Notes: generated from the letters alone by a model not told the origin. A stretch of DNA of 64,000 bases from DASVBE01 sp963770375 (GCA_963770375.1 CAVYPM010000014.1:1-64000), one strand, 5' to 3'. Numbered from the stretch's first letter, positions 18,030 through 27,712 are shown. Program-made: numbers and translations.

Positions 18030-19637
18030 CTACCGAGGCCTGACCACACGGCTCTCGTCCCAGACCGGCTCCGGGGCCTCGTACACCCCGCCGTCCGAGC
18101 CGAAGATCAGGAACCGGTCGAACGACTTGGCGAACCACCGGTCGTGGGTGACCGCCAGCACCGTGCCCTCGTAGCCTTCCAGGCCGTCCTGCAGCGCCTC
18201 GGCGCTGGCCAGGTCCAGGTTGTCGGTCGGCTCGTCGAGCAGCAGAAGCGTGGACCCGGTCAGCTCGAGCAGCAGGATCTGCAGCCGCGCCTGCTGCCCG
18301 CCGGACAGCGTGCCGAACGGCTGCCGGGCGCAGCCCTGCAGCTCGTACCGGGCCATCGCGGACATCGCCTCGTTGATCAGCATGGCGTGCTCGCGCATGA
18401 GGATCTCCAGCGGCGTGCGGTCCTCCAGGTCCGGCCGCGCGTGAGTCTGCGCGAAAAGCCCGGGCACCACCCGCGCGCCGAGCCGGGCCACGCCCGAGTG
18501 CGCTACCGGCTCACCCGCCATCAGCCGCAGGAAGTGCGACTTGCCCGAGCCGTTGGAGCCCAGCACCGCGACCCGCTCGCCGTACCAGACCTCCAGGTCG
18601 AACGGCTGCATCAGCCCGGTCAGCTCGAGCTGCTCGCAGATCACCGCGCGCTTGCCGGTCCGCCCGCCGCGCAGCCGCATCCGCACGTTCTGCTCCCGCG
18701 GCGCCAGCTCCGGCGGCCCGGCCTCCTCGAACTTGCGCAGCCGGGTCTCGGCGGCCTGCAGCCGGGAGGCCATGGCGTCGTTGTAGGACGCCTTCTGCCG
18801 GTACATCCGGACCAGCTGCTTGATCTTCTCGTGCTCCTCGTCCCAGCGGCGGCGCAGCTCGTCCAGCCGCTCGATGCGGTCCTGACGGGCCTGGTGGTAC
18901 GTCGCGAACCCGCCGCCGTGCACCCAGACGTTGCCGTCCTCCACGGTGATGATCCGCTGGGCGCAGTTGGCCAGCAGCTCCCGGTCGTGGCTGACCAGCA
19001 AAACCGTCTTGCTCGTGGCCGCCAGCTGCTGCTCCAGCCACTGCTTGCCCGGCACGTCCAGGTAGTTGTCCGGCTCGTCCAGCAGCAGGACCTCGTCCTT
19101 GCCGCGCAGCAGCGACTCCAGCACCAGCCGCTTCTGCTCGCCGCCGGACAGCGTGCGCACTTCCCGCCACCGGCACCGCTCGTACGGGATGCCCAGCGCG
19201 GCCACCGTGCAGGCGTCCCAGTGCACCTCGGCGTCGTAGCCGCCGGCGTCGCCCCACTCGGCCAGCGCGGAGGCGTACTTCAGCTGCGCGGGCTCGTCGT
19301 CGCGCTCCATCATCACCAGCTCGGCCGTGTCCAGCCGGTCCGCGGCCTCGCGGACCCGCAGCGGCGCGATGGACAGCAGCAGGTCCCTGATCGTGCTCTC
19401 GTCCCTGATGCCGCCGACGAACTGGCGCATGATGCCGAGCCCGCCGCTGGAGGACACGGTGCCCTCCTGCGGGGTGAGGTCACCGGAGATCAGCCGCAGC
19501 AGCGTGGTCTTGCCCGCCCCGTTCGGCCCGACCAGCGCGGCGACGGTGCCTTCCCCGACACGGAACGAGACATCGCCGAGCAGCTGCCGGCCATCCGGCA
19601 GCGCATGGCTGATATGCGCGGCCTCGACATGGCCCAC
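18030..19637 (-). CDS. ABC-F family ATPase
   Basis: A 535-residue soluble protein with two ABC domains and no membrane segments. Domain 1 has Walker A GPNGAGKTT, signature LSGGEQKRLVL and Walker B VLLLDEPDNYLD. The linker is charged and coiled-coil-like (ERLDELRRRWDEEHEKIKQL). Domain 2 has GSNGSGKSH, LSGGQQARLQIL and LLLLDEPTDNLD. ABC-F proteins act on the ribosome, as translation factors or antibiotic-protection proteins. The GTG at 19637 (VGHVEAAHISHAL) is chosen because the longer frame would run into the divergent gene. Confidence 0.92.
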   Translation of the reverse strand: MGHVEAAHISHALPDGRQLLGDVSFRVGEGTVAALVGPNGAGKTTLLRLISGDLTPQEGTVSSSGGLGIMRQFVGGIRDESTIRDLLLSIAPLRVREAADRLDTAELVMMERDDEPAQLKYASALAEWGDAGGYDAEVHWDACTVAALGIPYERCRWREVRTLSGGEQKRLVLESLLRGKDEVLLLDEPDNYLDVPGKQWLEQQLAATSKTVLLVSHDRELLANCAQRIITVEDGNVWVHGGGFATYHQARQDRIERLDELRRRWDEEHEKIKQLVRMYRQKASYNDAMASRLQAAETRLRKFEEAGPPELAPREQNVRMRLRGGRTGKRAVICEQLELTGLMQPFDLEVWYGERVAVLGSNGSGKSHFLRLMAGEPVAHSGVARLGARVVPGLFAQTHARPDLEDRTPLEILMREHAMLINEAMSAMARYELQGCARQPFGTLSGGQQARLQILLLELTGSTLLLLDEPTDNLDLASAEALQDGLEGYEGTVLAVTHDRWFAKSFDRFLIFGSDGGVYEAPEPVWDESRVVRPR

Positions 19638-19666
19638 TGATCTTCCCCGTTCCCAGACGCCCTGGC

Positions 19667-20305
19667 ATGGCCGAGAATAGCGGGATGGACCCGGAGGGAA
19701 ACAACCCAAATTCGCGGCTGCGGGCCTCGGACGCGGACCGCGACCGGGCGGCCAGCGTGCTGAACGAGGCCCTGGCCGACGGACGGCTGACGGCCGATGA
19801 GCACTCCGAGCGGCTGGACACCGTCTACGCCGCGAAGACTCACGCCGAGCTCGTGCCCGTGCTCGACGACCTGCACCTTTCCCCGCAGACCCACGCCTCC
19901 CCGGTCCCGGCGCCCGCGTCCGCCCCGGTCCCGGCCGGGCGCGGCGCCCGGATGCTGGCCGTGTTCGGCGGCGTGTCCCGCAAGGGCCGCTGGCACCCGG
20001 ACCCGGCCAGCCAGGTGACCTGCGTGTTCGGCGGCGCCGAGCTCGACCTGCGGGACGCGGTGCTGCCCGGCCGGGAGATCACCATGCACGTCACCTGCGT
20101 GTTCGGCGGCGCCGAGATCATCGTGCCGCCGGAGATGCGGGTGGTCGACACCGGCAGCGCCATCTTCGGCGGCCGCGAGATCGCCGGGGACAGCGAGGAG
20201 ACCGGCCCGGACTCACCGGTCCTGCGGCTGACCGGCAACTGCGTCTTCGGCGGCATCGAGGTCTCCCGCAAGCCGCGCAAATCCGACCGCCGCCAGCTCC
20301 GCTAA
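19667..20305 (+). CDS. DUF1707 / LiaF-like C-terminal domain protein
   Basis: A 212-residue protein. Residues ~16-70 are the DUF1707 domain (LRASDADRDRAASVLNEAL, LTADEHSERLD). The C-terminal ~110 residues repeat CVFGGAE-type strands (VFGGVSRKG, TCVFGGAELDL, CVFGGAEIIV, CVFGGIEV), the beta-solenoid of cell-wall-stress LiaF-like proteins. No membrane segment is seen, so it is probably cytoplasmic. An ATG at 19685 is an alternative start. It is divergent from the ABC-F gene with only 29 bp between, so the promoters overlap. Confidence 0.85.
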   Translation: MAENSGMDPEGNNPNSRLRASDADRDRAASVLNEALADGRLTADEHSERLDTVYAAKTHAELVPVLDDLHLSPQTHASPVPAPASAPVPAGRGARMLAVFGGVSRKGRWHPDPASQVTCVFGGAELDLRDAVLPGREITMHVTCVFGGAEIIVPPEMRVVDTGSAIFGGREIAGDSEETGPDSPVLRLTGNCVFGGIEVSRKPRKSDRRQLR

Positions 20306-21558
20306 CCAGGCGCGGCCAGGCGGCGCGGGGCGGGCAGCACCCGGCGGCGCACCGGGTCGGCCAGGGCGTCCGCGAGTTCGCCCAGGGCGTCCAGCGTGTG
20401 CCCGCTGAGCACCAGGTCGCAGTGCGGCCACGCGGCCGCCATTCCGCCGGCCAGCGGCTGGTAGCCGGCCGTTTTGGTGCGCGGATTCACCCAGATAATT
20501 TTGTACGCGATCATGGACAGGGCCGCCATCTCGACGGCCAGCACACTGGGGTCGCCGGTGTCCCAGCCGTCGGAGATGATGATCACGACCGCCCCGCGGG
20601 CCATGCCGCGGCGCCCGTACGTGCGGTTGAACTCCCGCAGCGATTCCCCGATCTTCGTGCCGCCCAGCCAGTCCGGTGCGGCCTGGCCCGCCAGCGCGAG
20701 CGCGGCCGCCGGGGTGGAGTGGGCCAGCGTCCGGGTCAGCCGGGTCAGCCGGGTGGCGAACGTGAACACCTCGGCCTTCGCCCCGCCGGCGGCGCAGTAC
20801 AGCAGCTGGATCATGGCCCGGGCGTACGGCTCCATCGACCCGGAGATGTCGCACAGCACCACCAGCCTGCGCGGCCGCCAGGCCGGGTCCTGGCCGATGA
20901 GCCGGACCGGGTCCCCGCCGGTCCGGCGGGCCTGGCCGAGCGTGGCCCGGACGTTCAGGTGCCGGCCGCCAGGACGGCGGCGCCGCCGCCGGGACCTGCG
21001 CCGCGGCGTGGCCAGGGTCAGCGTGCGCATCAGCCCGGCCAGCTGAGCCAGCTCGCCCGGGGTCAGCTCGGCGAAGTCCTGCCCGGCCAGCCGCTCCGCG
21101 GTGCTGCCCAGGAACCGGTTCTCGGTCTCCGCGTCCGCGTCCGGCCGGTCGCCGTCGCCCTCGGTCGCGGTCTGCTGGCCGTCCGGCGCGGGCCGGGTGG
21201 CCGCGTGCTCGCGGGCCGCGGCGGCCGCGCTGGCCAGCAGGTCCTCCGGGGTCCTGTCGGCCGGCCCGGGCAGCGGGACCTCGGGCGGCAGCTCACCCAG
21301 CGGGCCGGGCGCGGCCAGCCCGCCGAAGATCTCGCCGAACACCCGCTCCAGCGTGGCGACGTGCGCCTGGCTGGACACCAGCGTGGCCTGCGCGCACAGG
21401 TACAGCGCCCGCGGCGTGCCCGGCCGGGCCAGGGTCACCGCCCGGGCGAACCGCTCGCACCGGCCAGGACCCACCGGCAGCCCGGCCCGGCGCAGCTCGT
21501 CGCCGAGCCGCGCGGCCACCTCGGCCAGGTCGCCATGCCCCGGCATCGTCAGCGGCAC
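20302..21558 (-). CDS. coxE: VWA-domain protein CoxE, module 1
   Basis: A 418-residue protein of the CoxE group that works with the MoxR-type ATPase CoxD in maturing the molybdenum/copper site of CO dehydrogenase. The C-terminal half is a von Willebrand A domain with the MIDAS motif VVLCDISGSMEPYARAM, a threonine in LGGTKIGESL and IIISDGWDTGD. An Arg-rich stretch (RRRSRRRRRRPGG) precedes it. It starts with GTG seven bases after coxD stops, so it is the last gene of the coxMS-L-D-E operon. It converges with the DUF1707 gene, overlapping by four bases. Confidence 0.88.
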   Translation of the reverse strand: MPLTMPGHGDLAEVAARLGDELRRAGLPVGPGRCERFARAVTLARPGTPRALYLCAQATLVSSQAHVATLERVFGEIFGGLAAPGPLGELPPEVPLPGPADRTPEDLLASAAAAAREHAATRPAPDGQQTATEGDGDRPDADAETENRFLGSTAERLAGQDFAELTPGELAQLAGLMRTLTLATPRRRSRRRRRRPGGRHLNVRATLGQARRTGGDPVRLIGQDPAWRPRRLVVLCDISGSMEPYARAMIQLLYCAAGGAKAEVFTFATRLTRLTRTLAHSTPAAALALAGQAAPDWLGGTKIGESLREFNRTYGRRGMARGAVVIIISDGWDTGDPSVLAVEMAALSMIAYKIIWVNPRTKTAGYQPLAGGMAAAWPHCDLVLSGHTLDALGELADALADPVRRRVLPAPRRLAAPG

Positions 21559-21565
21559 CGGCTGC

Positions 21566-22450
21566 TCAGCCGCCGGTGCCGAAGCCCGCCACGGCCGCGG
21601 CGTCCAGGTCGTCGGCGTTCTTCAGCACCGCGCCGGCGGTCTGCCGGGCCGCGGCCGCGTCCAGCTGCCGGGCGCCGAGCAGGTGCAGCGCCCGGGCCCA
21701 GCTGATCGCCTCGGCCACCCCGGGCGGCTTGGCCAGGTCGAGCCCGCGGAGCCGGCCGGTGACCGTGGCCACCTGGTCGGCCAGCGGCACCGCGGCTTCC
21801 GGCACCCGGCGCCGGATGATGGCCGCGACCTGCTCGGCCGGCGGGTAGTCGATCCAGTGGTACAGGCAGCGCCGCTTCAGCGCGTCGTGCAGGTCCCGGG
21901 TCCGGTTCGAGGTGAGCACCACCACCGGCGGGAACTGGGCCCGCCGGGTGCCGAGCTCGGGGATCGTCACCGCGGCCTCGGCCAGCAGCTCGAACAGGAA
22001 CGCCTCGAACTCGTCGTCGCCGCGGTCCACCTCGTCGATGAGCAGCACCGCCGGCCGCGGCCCCGGGTGGCTGAGCGCGGCCAGCAGCGGCCGCTCCAGC
22101 AGGAACCCTTCGCTGAACAGGTCCGCCTCGCTGACGTCCGCGCCGCGGGCCTCGGCCAGCCGGATGGCCAGCAGCTGGCGCGGGTAGTTCCACTCGTACA
22201 GCGCCTCGGCCGAGGTCAGCCCCTCGTAGCACTGCAGCCGGAGCAGCGGCGTGTCCAGCGCCGCGGCCAGCGCCTGGGCGGCCGCGGTCTTGCCCACGCC
22301 CGGCTCGCCTTCCAGCAGGATCGGCTGGCCCATCCGGGCCGCCAGGAACAGGCTGGTGCCCAGCGCCTCGTCCGCCAGGTAACCCTGGCCGTCCAGGCCA
22401 GCCAGCAAAGTGGCGACGTCCGGCACCATCCCGGCGAGATCAGCAGCCAT
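21566..22450 (-). CDS. coxD: MoxR-type AAA ATPase CoxD, module 1
   Basis: A 294-residue AAA+ ATPase. It has Walker A EGEPGVGKTA (~residue 47), Walker B AVLLIDEVDRGDDEFEAF, sensor 1 VLTSNRTRDLHDAL and an arginine-finger region RRCLYHWIDYP. In Oligotropha-type systems CoxD is needed to build the [CuSMoO2] centre. It lies 10 bp after coxL and just before coxE. The second locus carries a close paralogue (36681-37556). Confidence 0.9.
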   Translation of the reverse strand: MAADLAGMVPDVATLLAGLDGQGYLADEALGTSLFLAARMGQPILLEGEPGVGKTAAAQALAAALDTPLLRLQCYEGLTSAEALYEWNYPRQLLAIRLAEARGADVSEADLFSEGFLLERPLLAALSHPGPRPAVLLIDEVDRGDDEFEAFLFELLAEAAVTIPELGTRRAQFPPVVVLTSNRTRDLHDALKRRCLYHWIDYPPAEQVAAIIRRRVPEAAVPLADQVATVTGRLRGLDLAKPPGVAEAISWARALHLLGARQLDAAAARQTAGAVLKNADDLDAAAVAGFGTGG

Positions 22451-22460
22451 GAGGCCGACG

Positions 22461-24827
22461 CTACCTGGTCGCCTGACCCGGGCCGGCCGCCTGCCCCTGG
22501 ATCGCGGACCACACGTTCGCCGGGGTCAGCGGCATGTCCGCGTGCCGGACGCCGAACGGGCTGATCGCGTCGATCACGGCGTTGACCACCGCGGCGGGCG
22601 AGCCCACGGTGGCCGCCTCGCCGACGCCCTTGGCCCCGATCGGGTGGTGCGGCGACGGGGTGACCGTGCTGCCCAGCTCCCAGGACGGGCATTCCACCGC
22701 GGTGGGCAGCAGGTAGTCCATGAACGAGCCGCCCAGGCAGTTGCCGTCCTCGTCGTAGGCCAGCACCTGCATCAGCGCCATGCCCACGCCGTCGGCCAGG
22801 CCGCCGTGGATCTGCCCTTCCACGATCATCGGGTTGATCTGCACCCCGCAGTCGTCCACCGCGATGAACCGCAGCACCTGCACCTCGCCGGTGCCGGGAT
22901 CCACCTTGACCAGGCAGATGTAGGCGCCGAACGGGTAGGTCAGGTTCGGCGGGTCGTACACCGCGGCCGCGTCCAGGTGGCCCTCGATCCCGGCGGGCAG
23001 CTCCAGCGCGGAGTGCGCGGCCATGGCGATCTCGGCGAGGCCGCGGGCCTGCGCCGGGTCACCCTTGACCTGCCAGGCCCGGCCGGTCCACTCCAGGTCC
23101 GCGGGCGCGGCCTCGAGCATCGCGGCGGCCACGATCCGGGCCCGCTCGCGGACCTTGCGCGCGGCGACCACGGCGGCGGCGCCGGACACCGGCGTGGACC
23201 GGGACCCGTAGGTGCCCAGGCCGAACGGGGTCCGGTCGGTGTCGCCGTGCACCACGTCCACGTCGTCCGGGTCCAGGCCCAGCTCGTGCGCGACGATCTG
23301 GGCGAACGTGGTCTCGTGGCCCTGGCCCTGGGTCTGCACCGAGATGCCCAGCGTGGCCTTGCCGGTCGGGTGCACCCGCAGGTCGGCGCCGTCGGCCATG
23401 CCCAGGCCGAGGATGTCCATGTGCTTGCGCGGCCCGGCGCCGACCCCCTCGGTGAAGAAGCTCAGCCCGATGCCGAGGTACTCGCCGCGCTCCCGGGCCC
23501 GGGCCTGCTCGCGGCGCAGCTCGTCGTAGGCGGCCAGGTCCAGGGCCAGCCGCAGCGCCCGCGGGTAGTCCCCGGAGTCGTACTCCCACCCGGTCGGCCC
23601 GGTGTAGGGGAACTGCTCGGGCCGCAGCAGGTTCTGCATGCGCAGGTCGGCCGGGTCCCGGCCGAGCTCCGCGGCCAGCACGTCGACCATCCGCTCGACC
23701 AGGTACACCGCTTCGGTGATGCGGAACGAGCAGGCGTAGGCGATCCCGCCCGGGGCCTTGTTCGTGTACACCGCGGTCACCTGGCAGTGCGCCGCCTGCA
23801 TGTCGTAGGACCCGGTGAAGATGTGGAAGAAGCCGGCCGGGAACCGGGTCGGCTGCGCGGTCGCGTTGAACGCGCCGTGGTCGGCGAGCACCCGGGCGCG
23901 CAGCCCGAGGATCTTCCCGTCCCTGGTGGCGGCGATCTCGCCGTGCATCCGGTAGTCCCGGGCGAACGCGGTGGACATCAGGTTCTCCGACCGGTCCTCG
24001 ACCCACTTGACCGGCCGCCCGGTGACGATCGACCCGACTACCGCGCACAGGTAGCCGGGGTAGATCGGCACCTTGTTGCCGAACCCGCCGCCGATGTCCG
24101 GCGAGATGATCCGGATCTTGTGCTCGGGCAGCCCGGCCACCAGCGCGTACATGGTGCGGTGCGCGTGCGGCGCCTGGGTCGTGGACCACACCGTCAGCCG
24201 GCCGCTGACCGGGTCCAGGTCCGCGACCGTGCCGCAGGTCTCCAGCGGGGCCGGGTGCGACCGGGGGTAGACCATGTCCTGGCTGACCACCACGTCCGCG
24301 GCGGCGAACACCGCGTCGGTCGCGGCCTGGTCGCCGGCTTCCCAGTCGTAGATCTTGTTGCTGTCCCGGCCGGCCAGGTCGTCCCTGATCAGCGGGGCAC
24401 CGTCGGCCAGCGCCCGGGTGGCGTCCACCACGGGCGGCAGCGGCTCGTAGTCGACCACGATCAGCTCGAGCGCGTCCCTGGCCGAGTAGCGGTCCCTGGC
24501 CACCACGAAGGCGACCTCCTGGCCCTGGAACCGGACCTTGTCGGTGGCCAGCACGGCCTGCACGTCCTGGGACAGGGTGGGCATCCAGGCCAGGTTCCGC
24601 GCGGCCAGCGTCTCCCCGGTGAGCACGGCCTCGACCTGGGGGTGCGCCTCGGCGGCCGTGGTGTCGATGGACACGATCCTGGCGTGCGGCAGCGGGCTGC
24701 GCAGGACCGCGCCGTGCAGCATCCCTGGCAGCTCGATGTCGTCGATGAACTGGCCCTTGCCGCGGAGGAACCGGGCGTCCTCCTTGCGCCGCAGGGAGCC
24801 ATAGGCGCCGTTCAGGCCGGCGGTCAC
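22461..24827 (-). CDS. coxL: Carbon monoxide dehydrogenase large subunit, form I, module 1
   Basis: The molybdopterin-binding catalytic subunit of aerobic CO dehydrogenase, 788 residues. The signature loop AYACSFR (plus positions about 23721-23741, residue ~363-369) matches the form I AYXCSFR motif whose Cys binds copper. Other family landmarks are DIGGGFGNKVP, VQTQGQGHETTFAQI, DDCGVQINPMIVEGQ and the C-terminal GAKGVGEAATVG with the catalytic Glu. The GTG at 24827 overlaps the coxMS stop (GTGA). The gene is uninterrupted, unlike the paralogue at 29150-31544, so if the shifts there are real this is the functional copy. Confidence 0.93.
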   Translation of the reverse strand: MTAGLNGAYGSLRRKEDARFLRGKGQFIDDIELPGMLHGAVLRSPLPHARIVSIDTTAAEAHPQVEAVLTGETLAARNLAWMPTLSQDVQAVLATDKVRFQGQEVAFVVARDRYSARDALELIVVDYEPLPPVVDATRALADGAPLIRDDLAGRDSNKIYDWEAGDQAATDAVFAAADVVVSQDMVYPRSHPAPLETCGTVADLDPVSGRLTVWSTTQAPHAHRTMYALVAGLPEHKIRIISPDIGGGFGNKVPIYPGYLCAVVGSIVTGRPVKWVEDRSENLMSTAFARDYRMHGEIAATRDGKILGLRARVLADHGAFNATAQPTRFPAGFFHIFTGSYDMQAAHCQVTAVYTNKAPGGIAYACSFRITEAVYLVERMVDVLAAELGRDPADLRMQNLLRPEQFPYTGPTGWEYDSGDYPRALRLALDLAAYDELRREQARARERGEYLGIGLSFFTEGVGAGPRKHMDILGLGMADGADLRVHPTGKATLGISVQTQGQGHETTFAQIVAHELGLDPDDVDVVHGDTDRTPFGLGTYGSRSTPVSGAAAVVAARKVRERARIVAAAMLEAAPADLEWTGRAWQVKGDPAQARGLAEIAMAAHSALELPAGIEGHLDAAAVYDPPNLTYPFGAYICLVKVDPGTGEVQVLRFIAVDDCGVQINPMIVEGQIHGGLADGVGMALMQVLAYDEDGNCLGGSFMDYLLPTAVECPSWELGSTVTPSPHHPIGAKGVGEAATVGSPAAVVNAVIDAISPFGVRHADMPLTPANVWSAIQGQAAGPGQATR

Positions 24828-26215
24828 GGCTGCGACCCGCTCTCCGCGGCCCTTGCCGCGGCCTCGTGCTCGGCCGCCCAGCGGACCGACCGGACGATGT
24901 TCTCGTATCCGGTGCACCGGCAGATCTGCCCGGAGATGGCCTCGCGGATGGTGGCCTCGTCCGGGTCGGGCACGTGGTCGAGCAGCCACCGGGCGGTCAT
25001 CATCATGCCCGGCGTGCAGAACCCGCACTGCAGCCCGTGGCACCGCGCGAAGCCCTCCTGGACCGGGTCCAGCTCGGCCCCGCGGGCCAGGTCCTCGACC
25101 GTGCGCACCTGGTGCCCGTCCGCCATCGCGGCCAGCACCGTGCATGACTTCACCGGGCGCCCGTCCAGCCAGACCACGCAGGCGCCGCAGTTCGACGTGT
25201 CACAGCCCCAGTGTGACCCGGTCAGCCGCAGTTCGTCCCGGATGAAGTGGATGAGCAGCAGCCGGGCCTCGACGTCCCTGGTGTACGCGGTGCCGTTGAC
25301 GGTCACGGTGATCTGCACGTCAGCCTGCCCCGGCGCTGCGCCGTCCGCGGCCTGCTGCGCCCGGGCCAGCGCGCGGCTCAGCGCCCGCGCGGTCAGCTCG
25401 CAGGCCAGGTGGCGCTTGTAGGCCGCCGGGCCGCGCTGGTCGGACACCGGCCGGCAGTGCTCGGCGGCGATCTCCCCGGCCCGGCGGAAGGTGTCCGGCC
25501 CGGGCCGTGCGCCGCGCAGGAACTCCTCCGCCTCGGCCGCGGCGAAGTTCCGCGCGCCGACCGCGGTCAGCCCCACCCCGGCGGCGCCGATCACGCCGCC
25601 GTCCAGCCACAGCGCCGCGCCCGCCGCGACCACCGGCCAGTCGCCCACCCGCCGCCCGACCTTGACGTACGAGCTGCCGCCGCCGGGCCGCACCGCGATC
25701 CTGATCTCGGTGAGCAGCTCGCCCGGTGCGACCACGGTCTCGTACGGGCCGGTGTGGAACTCCCTGGCGGGCACGGTCCTGGTGCCGTCCGGGGACCTGA
25801 TCACCATCGTCGCCTTGAGCGCGGCGAACGCCGCGGACAGGTCCTCGGACGGGTCGGCCTGGCACAGCGAGCCGCCGATCGTGCCCCAGTTGCGCACCAC
25901 CGGGTCGGCGATCACCTTCTCCGCGTCGGTCAGGATCGGGAAGTGCGCCGCGGCCAGCGCCGAGCCGAGCAGCTCGGCGTGCCGGGTCAGCGCGCCGATC
26001 GCCAGCTCAGCGCCGTCCAGCCGGAGGTAGCCGAGCTCGGCCAGGCCGTTGATGTCGACCAGCACCTCGGGCTGGGCCAGCCGCAGCTTCATCATCGGGA
26101 TCAGGCTGTGCCCGCCGGCCAGGATCCGCGCCTCGGGGCCGAACCGGGCCAGCAGCGCCAGCGCATGCTCCACGCTGGCCGCCCGCTCGTACTCGACATG
26201 CGCCGGAACCTGCAT
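24824..26215 (-). CDS. coxM: Fused CO dehydrogenase medium (FAD) and small (2Fe-2S) subunits
   Basis: A 463-residue protein joining two subunits that are normally separate. Residues ~1-285 are CoxM: FAD-binding AGGHSLIPMMKLR and the TIGGSLCQADPSEDL loop, ending with AYKRHLACELTARAL. After a short linker (~QQAADGAAPGQA), residues ~300-463 are CoxS: the plant-type cluster GCDTSNCGACVVWLDG and the C-terminal helical cluster HGLQCGFCTPGMMM...CRCTGYENI. The frame is uninterrupted through the linker. It is the first gene of module 1, divergent from the LysR gene with 68-77 bp between. The joint could in principle be an assembly indel removing a stop, but the linker reads naturally. Confidence 0.9.
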   Translation of the reverse strand: MQVPAHVEYERAASVEHALALLARFGPEARILAGGHSLIPMMKLRLAQPEVLVDINGLAELGYLRLDGAELAIGALTRHAELLGSALAAAHFPILTDAEKVIADPVVRNWGTIGGSLCQADPSEDLSAAFAALKATMVIRSPDGTRTVPAREFHTGPYETVVAPGELLTEIRIAVRPGGGSSYVKVGRRVGDWPVVAAGAALWLDGGVIGAAGVGLTAVGARNFAAAEAEEFLRGARPGPDTFRRAGEIAAEHCRPVSDQRGPAAYKRHLACELTARALSRALARAQQAADGAAPGQADVQITVTVNGTAYTRDVEARLLLIHFIRDELRLTGSHWGCDTSNCGACVVWLDGRPVKSCTVLAAMADGHQVRTVEDLARGAELDPVQEGFARCHGLQCGFCTPGMMMTARWLLDHVPDPDEATIREAISGQICRCTGYENIVRSVRWAAEHEAAARAAESGSQP

Positions 26216-26292
26216 GGCCTCCCCAGACGTGCACCGCTGCCGAGTGTAGGGGTGCGCCGCGAATGCCGGACGGCGCGTAGGTTGTGAGGGTC

Positions 26293-27249
26293 ATGACCCT
26301 CACCCAGCTGAACGCCTTCGTCCTGGTCGCCAGGCTCGGCTCGGTCACGGCCGCGGCCAGCGCCCTGGGCGTCAGCGAGCCCGCCGTGTCGCAGGCGCTG
26401 TCCGCGCTGCGCCAGCACATGGGCGACCAGCTGATCACCCGCGGCCCGGCGGGCATGACGCTGACCCCGGGCGGGTCCCGGCTGCTGGCCACCGCGTCGC
26501 AGATCGTGGTGCTCGGCGCGGAGGCGCACGCCGCGGTGCGGGCCGCCCAGGGCGCGCCCGAGCAGCTGCGGGTGGTGGCCAGCTCGGCCATTGCCGAGTT
26601 CGTGCTGAGCCCGCTGACCGAGGCGTTCACCAAGCGGTTCGCCGGCTCGGTCGAGGTGTCCGCCGGGGTGGCCTCGACCAGGGAGATGGCGGTCATGGTG
26701 GCCAACCGGCTGGCCGACGTGGCGATCGGCCCCGGCGTCCCTGACCCGCCGGGCGGCGACGCGCTGCCGGTGGTCAGCGAGCCGGTGTTCCGCTACCGGC
26801 TGGTCGTGGTCGCCGCCGGGCAGCCGAAGCTGCGCGGCAGCCCGCAGCAGTGGCGCTGGCTGGTGGACTCGTCGGGCACCGACCCGGACAGCGACACCGG
26901 GCGGCTGCTGGCCGCGCTGCGCATCCCGGACGAGATGATCGGCGTGCTGCCCAACCAGACCGCGGCCTGGGCCGCGGCGGCCAGCGGCCGCGGCGTCGCG
27001 CCGGCCACCGCGCACCTGGTCACCCAGCAGCTGCGGCGCGGCGAGCTGTCCCTGGTCGAGCTGCCCGGGCTGCCGGTGGACGGCTGCTGGCACGCCACGC
27101 TGCTCGAGCGCCCGCAGCGCAGCGCCGCGGCCAGCTCGTTCCGCCGGTTCCTGGGCACGCCGGAGGCGATGCACCTGATGCGGTCCCCGGCGGCGGGCGT
27201 GCCGCCGTCGCGGTTCCGCCCCCCGGTGTACGTCACGATCTGGAGCTGA
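26293..27249 (+). CDS. LysR-family transcriptional regulator
   Basis: A 318-residue LysR protein. The winged HTH (residues ~1-60) includes TLTQLNAFVLVARLGSVTAAASALGVSEPAVSQALSALR. The effector domain follows from about 90. The ATG at 26293 is preferred (MTLTQLNAF is the canonical start); a GTG at 26284 is possible. It is divergent from coxMS-L-D-E and 0.46 kb upstream of the second cox operon. By the usual LysR rule it probably controls one or both CODH operons, responding to CO or a metabolic signal. Confidence 0.9.
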   Translation: MTLTQLNAFVLVARLGSVTAAASALGVSEPAVSQALSALRQHMGDQLITRGPAGMTLTPGGSRLLATASQIVVLGAEAHAAVRAAQGAPEQLRVVASSAIAEFVLSPLTEAFTKRFAGSVEVSAGVASTREMAVMVANRLADVAIGPGVPDPPGGDALPVVSEPVFRYRLVVVAAGQPKLRGSPQQWRWLVDSSGTDPDSDTGRLLAALRIPDEMIGVLPNQTAAWAAAASGRGVAPATAHLVTQQLRRGELSLVELPGLPVDGCWHATLLERPQRSAAASSFRRFLGTPEAMHLMRSPAAGVPPSRFRPPVYVTIWS

Positions 27250-27436
27250 CCTGCGCCGCTGCAGCCGTTGCAGCTGATCCATGACCCGGCTCCAGCCCTG
27301 CTGACCTGGGTTTTTGCCGCTCTTAAGCAAGAGGTTATTCGCCTGTTGCGCGGGTTCCGGCGGACCGGGAGAGTAGGGAATCAGCAGCACAGGGTGACGC
27401 GCTGCCCGTGGGCGCGTCCGGCGGCGGGAGCGTGCC

Positions 27437-27670
27437 ATGCGGATCGAGTCAGACGGGCACAGCAGAGCCAACCCGCGGCTGTTCGAGCTGATCGAGCACT
27501 CGCCGAAGACCGGCCCGGGCGCGACCGTATGGGCCTGGCCGCAGGTGATCGACCACTTCAAGGTCGCCGGCCAGCCGGTGTCCGGGCCGTGGCCGCCGCA
27601 CCAGGAACCGCGGCCGGACCCGGAGGAAGACTCGCTGCCGGTGGCCATTGCCGACCCGGAATCGCACTGA
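27437..27670 (+). CDS. Small hypothetical protein before the second cox operon
   Basis: A 77-residue hydrophilic protein (MRIESDGHSRANPRLFELIEHSPKTG...) with a Trp/Pro-rich middle (VWAWPQVIDHF, GPWPPHQEP). It has a GGCGGGAG ribosome site and lies 42 bp before coxM, so it is probably the first gene of module 2. No family is recognised. The AT-rich patch at 27321-27340 (TCTTAAGCAAGAGGTTATTC) upstream may belong to its promoter. Confidence 0.55.
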   Translation: MRIESDGHSRANPRLFELIEHSPKTGPGATVWAWPQVIDHFKVAGQPVSGPWPPHQEPRPDPEEDSLPVAIADPESH

Positions 27671-27712
27671 CGGCCGGGGTGAGCCCGGGCCAGGAGCAGG
27701 AGGGAGCACCGC

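Noticed and set aside
22410..25421. A 1003-codon open frame on the plus strand
   Set aside because: It is antisense to coxL and coxMS, has no recognisable domain and is an effect of very high GC content.
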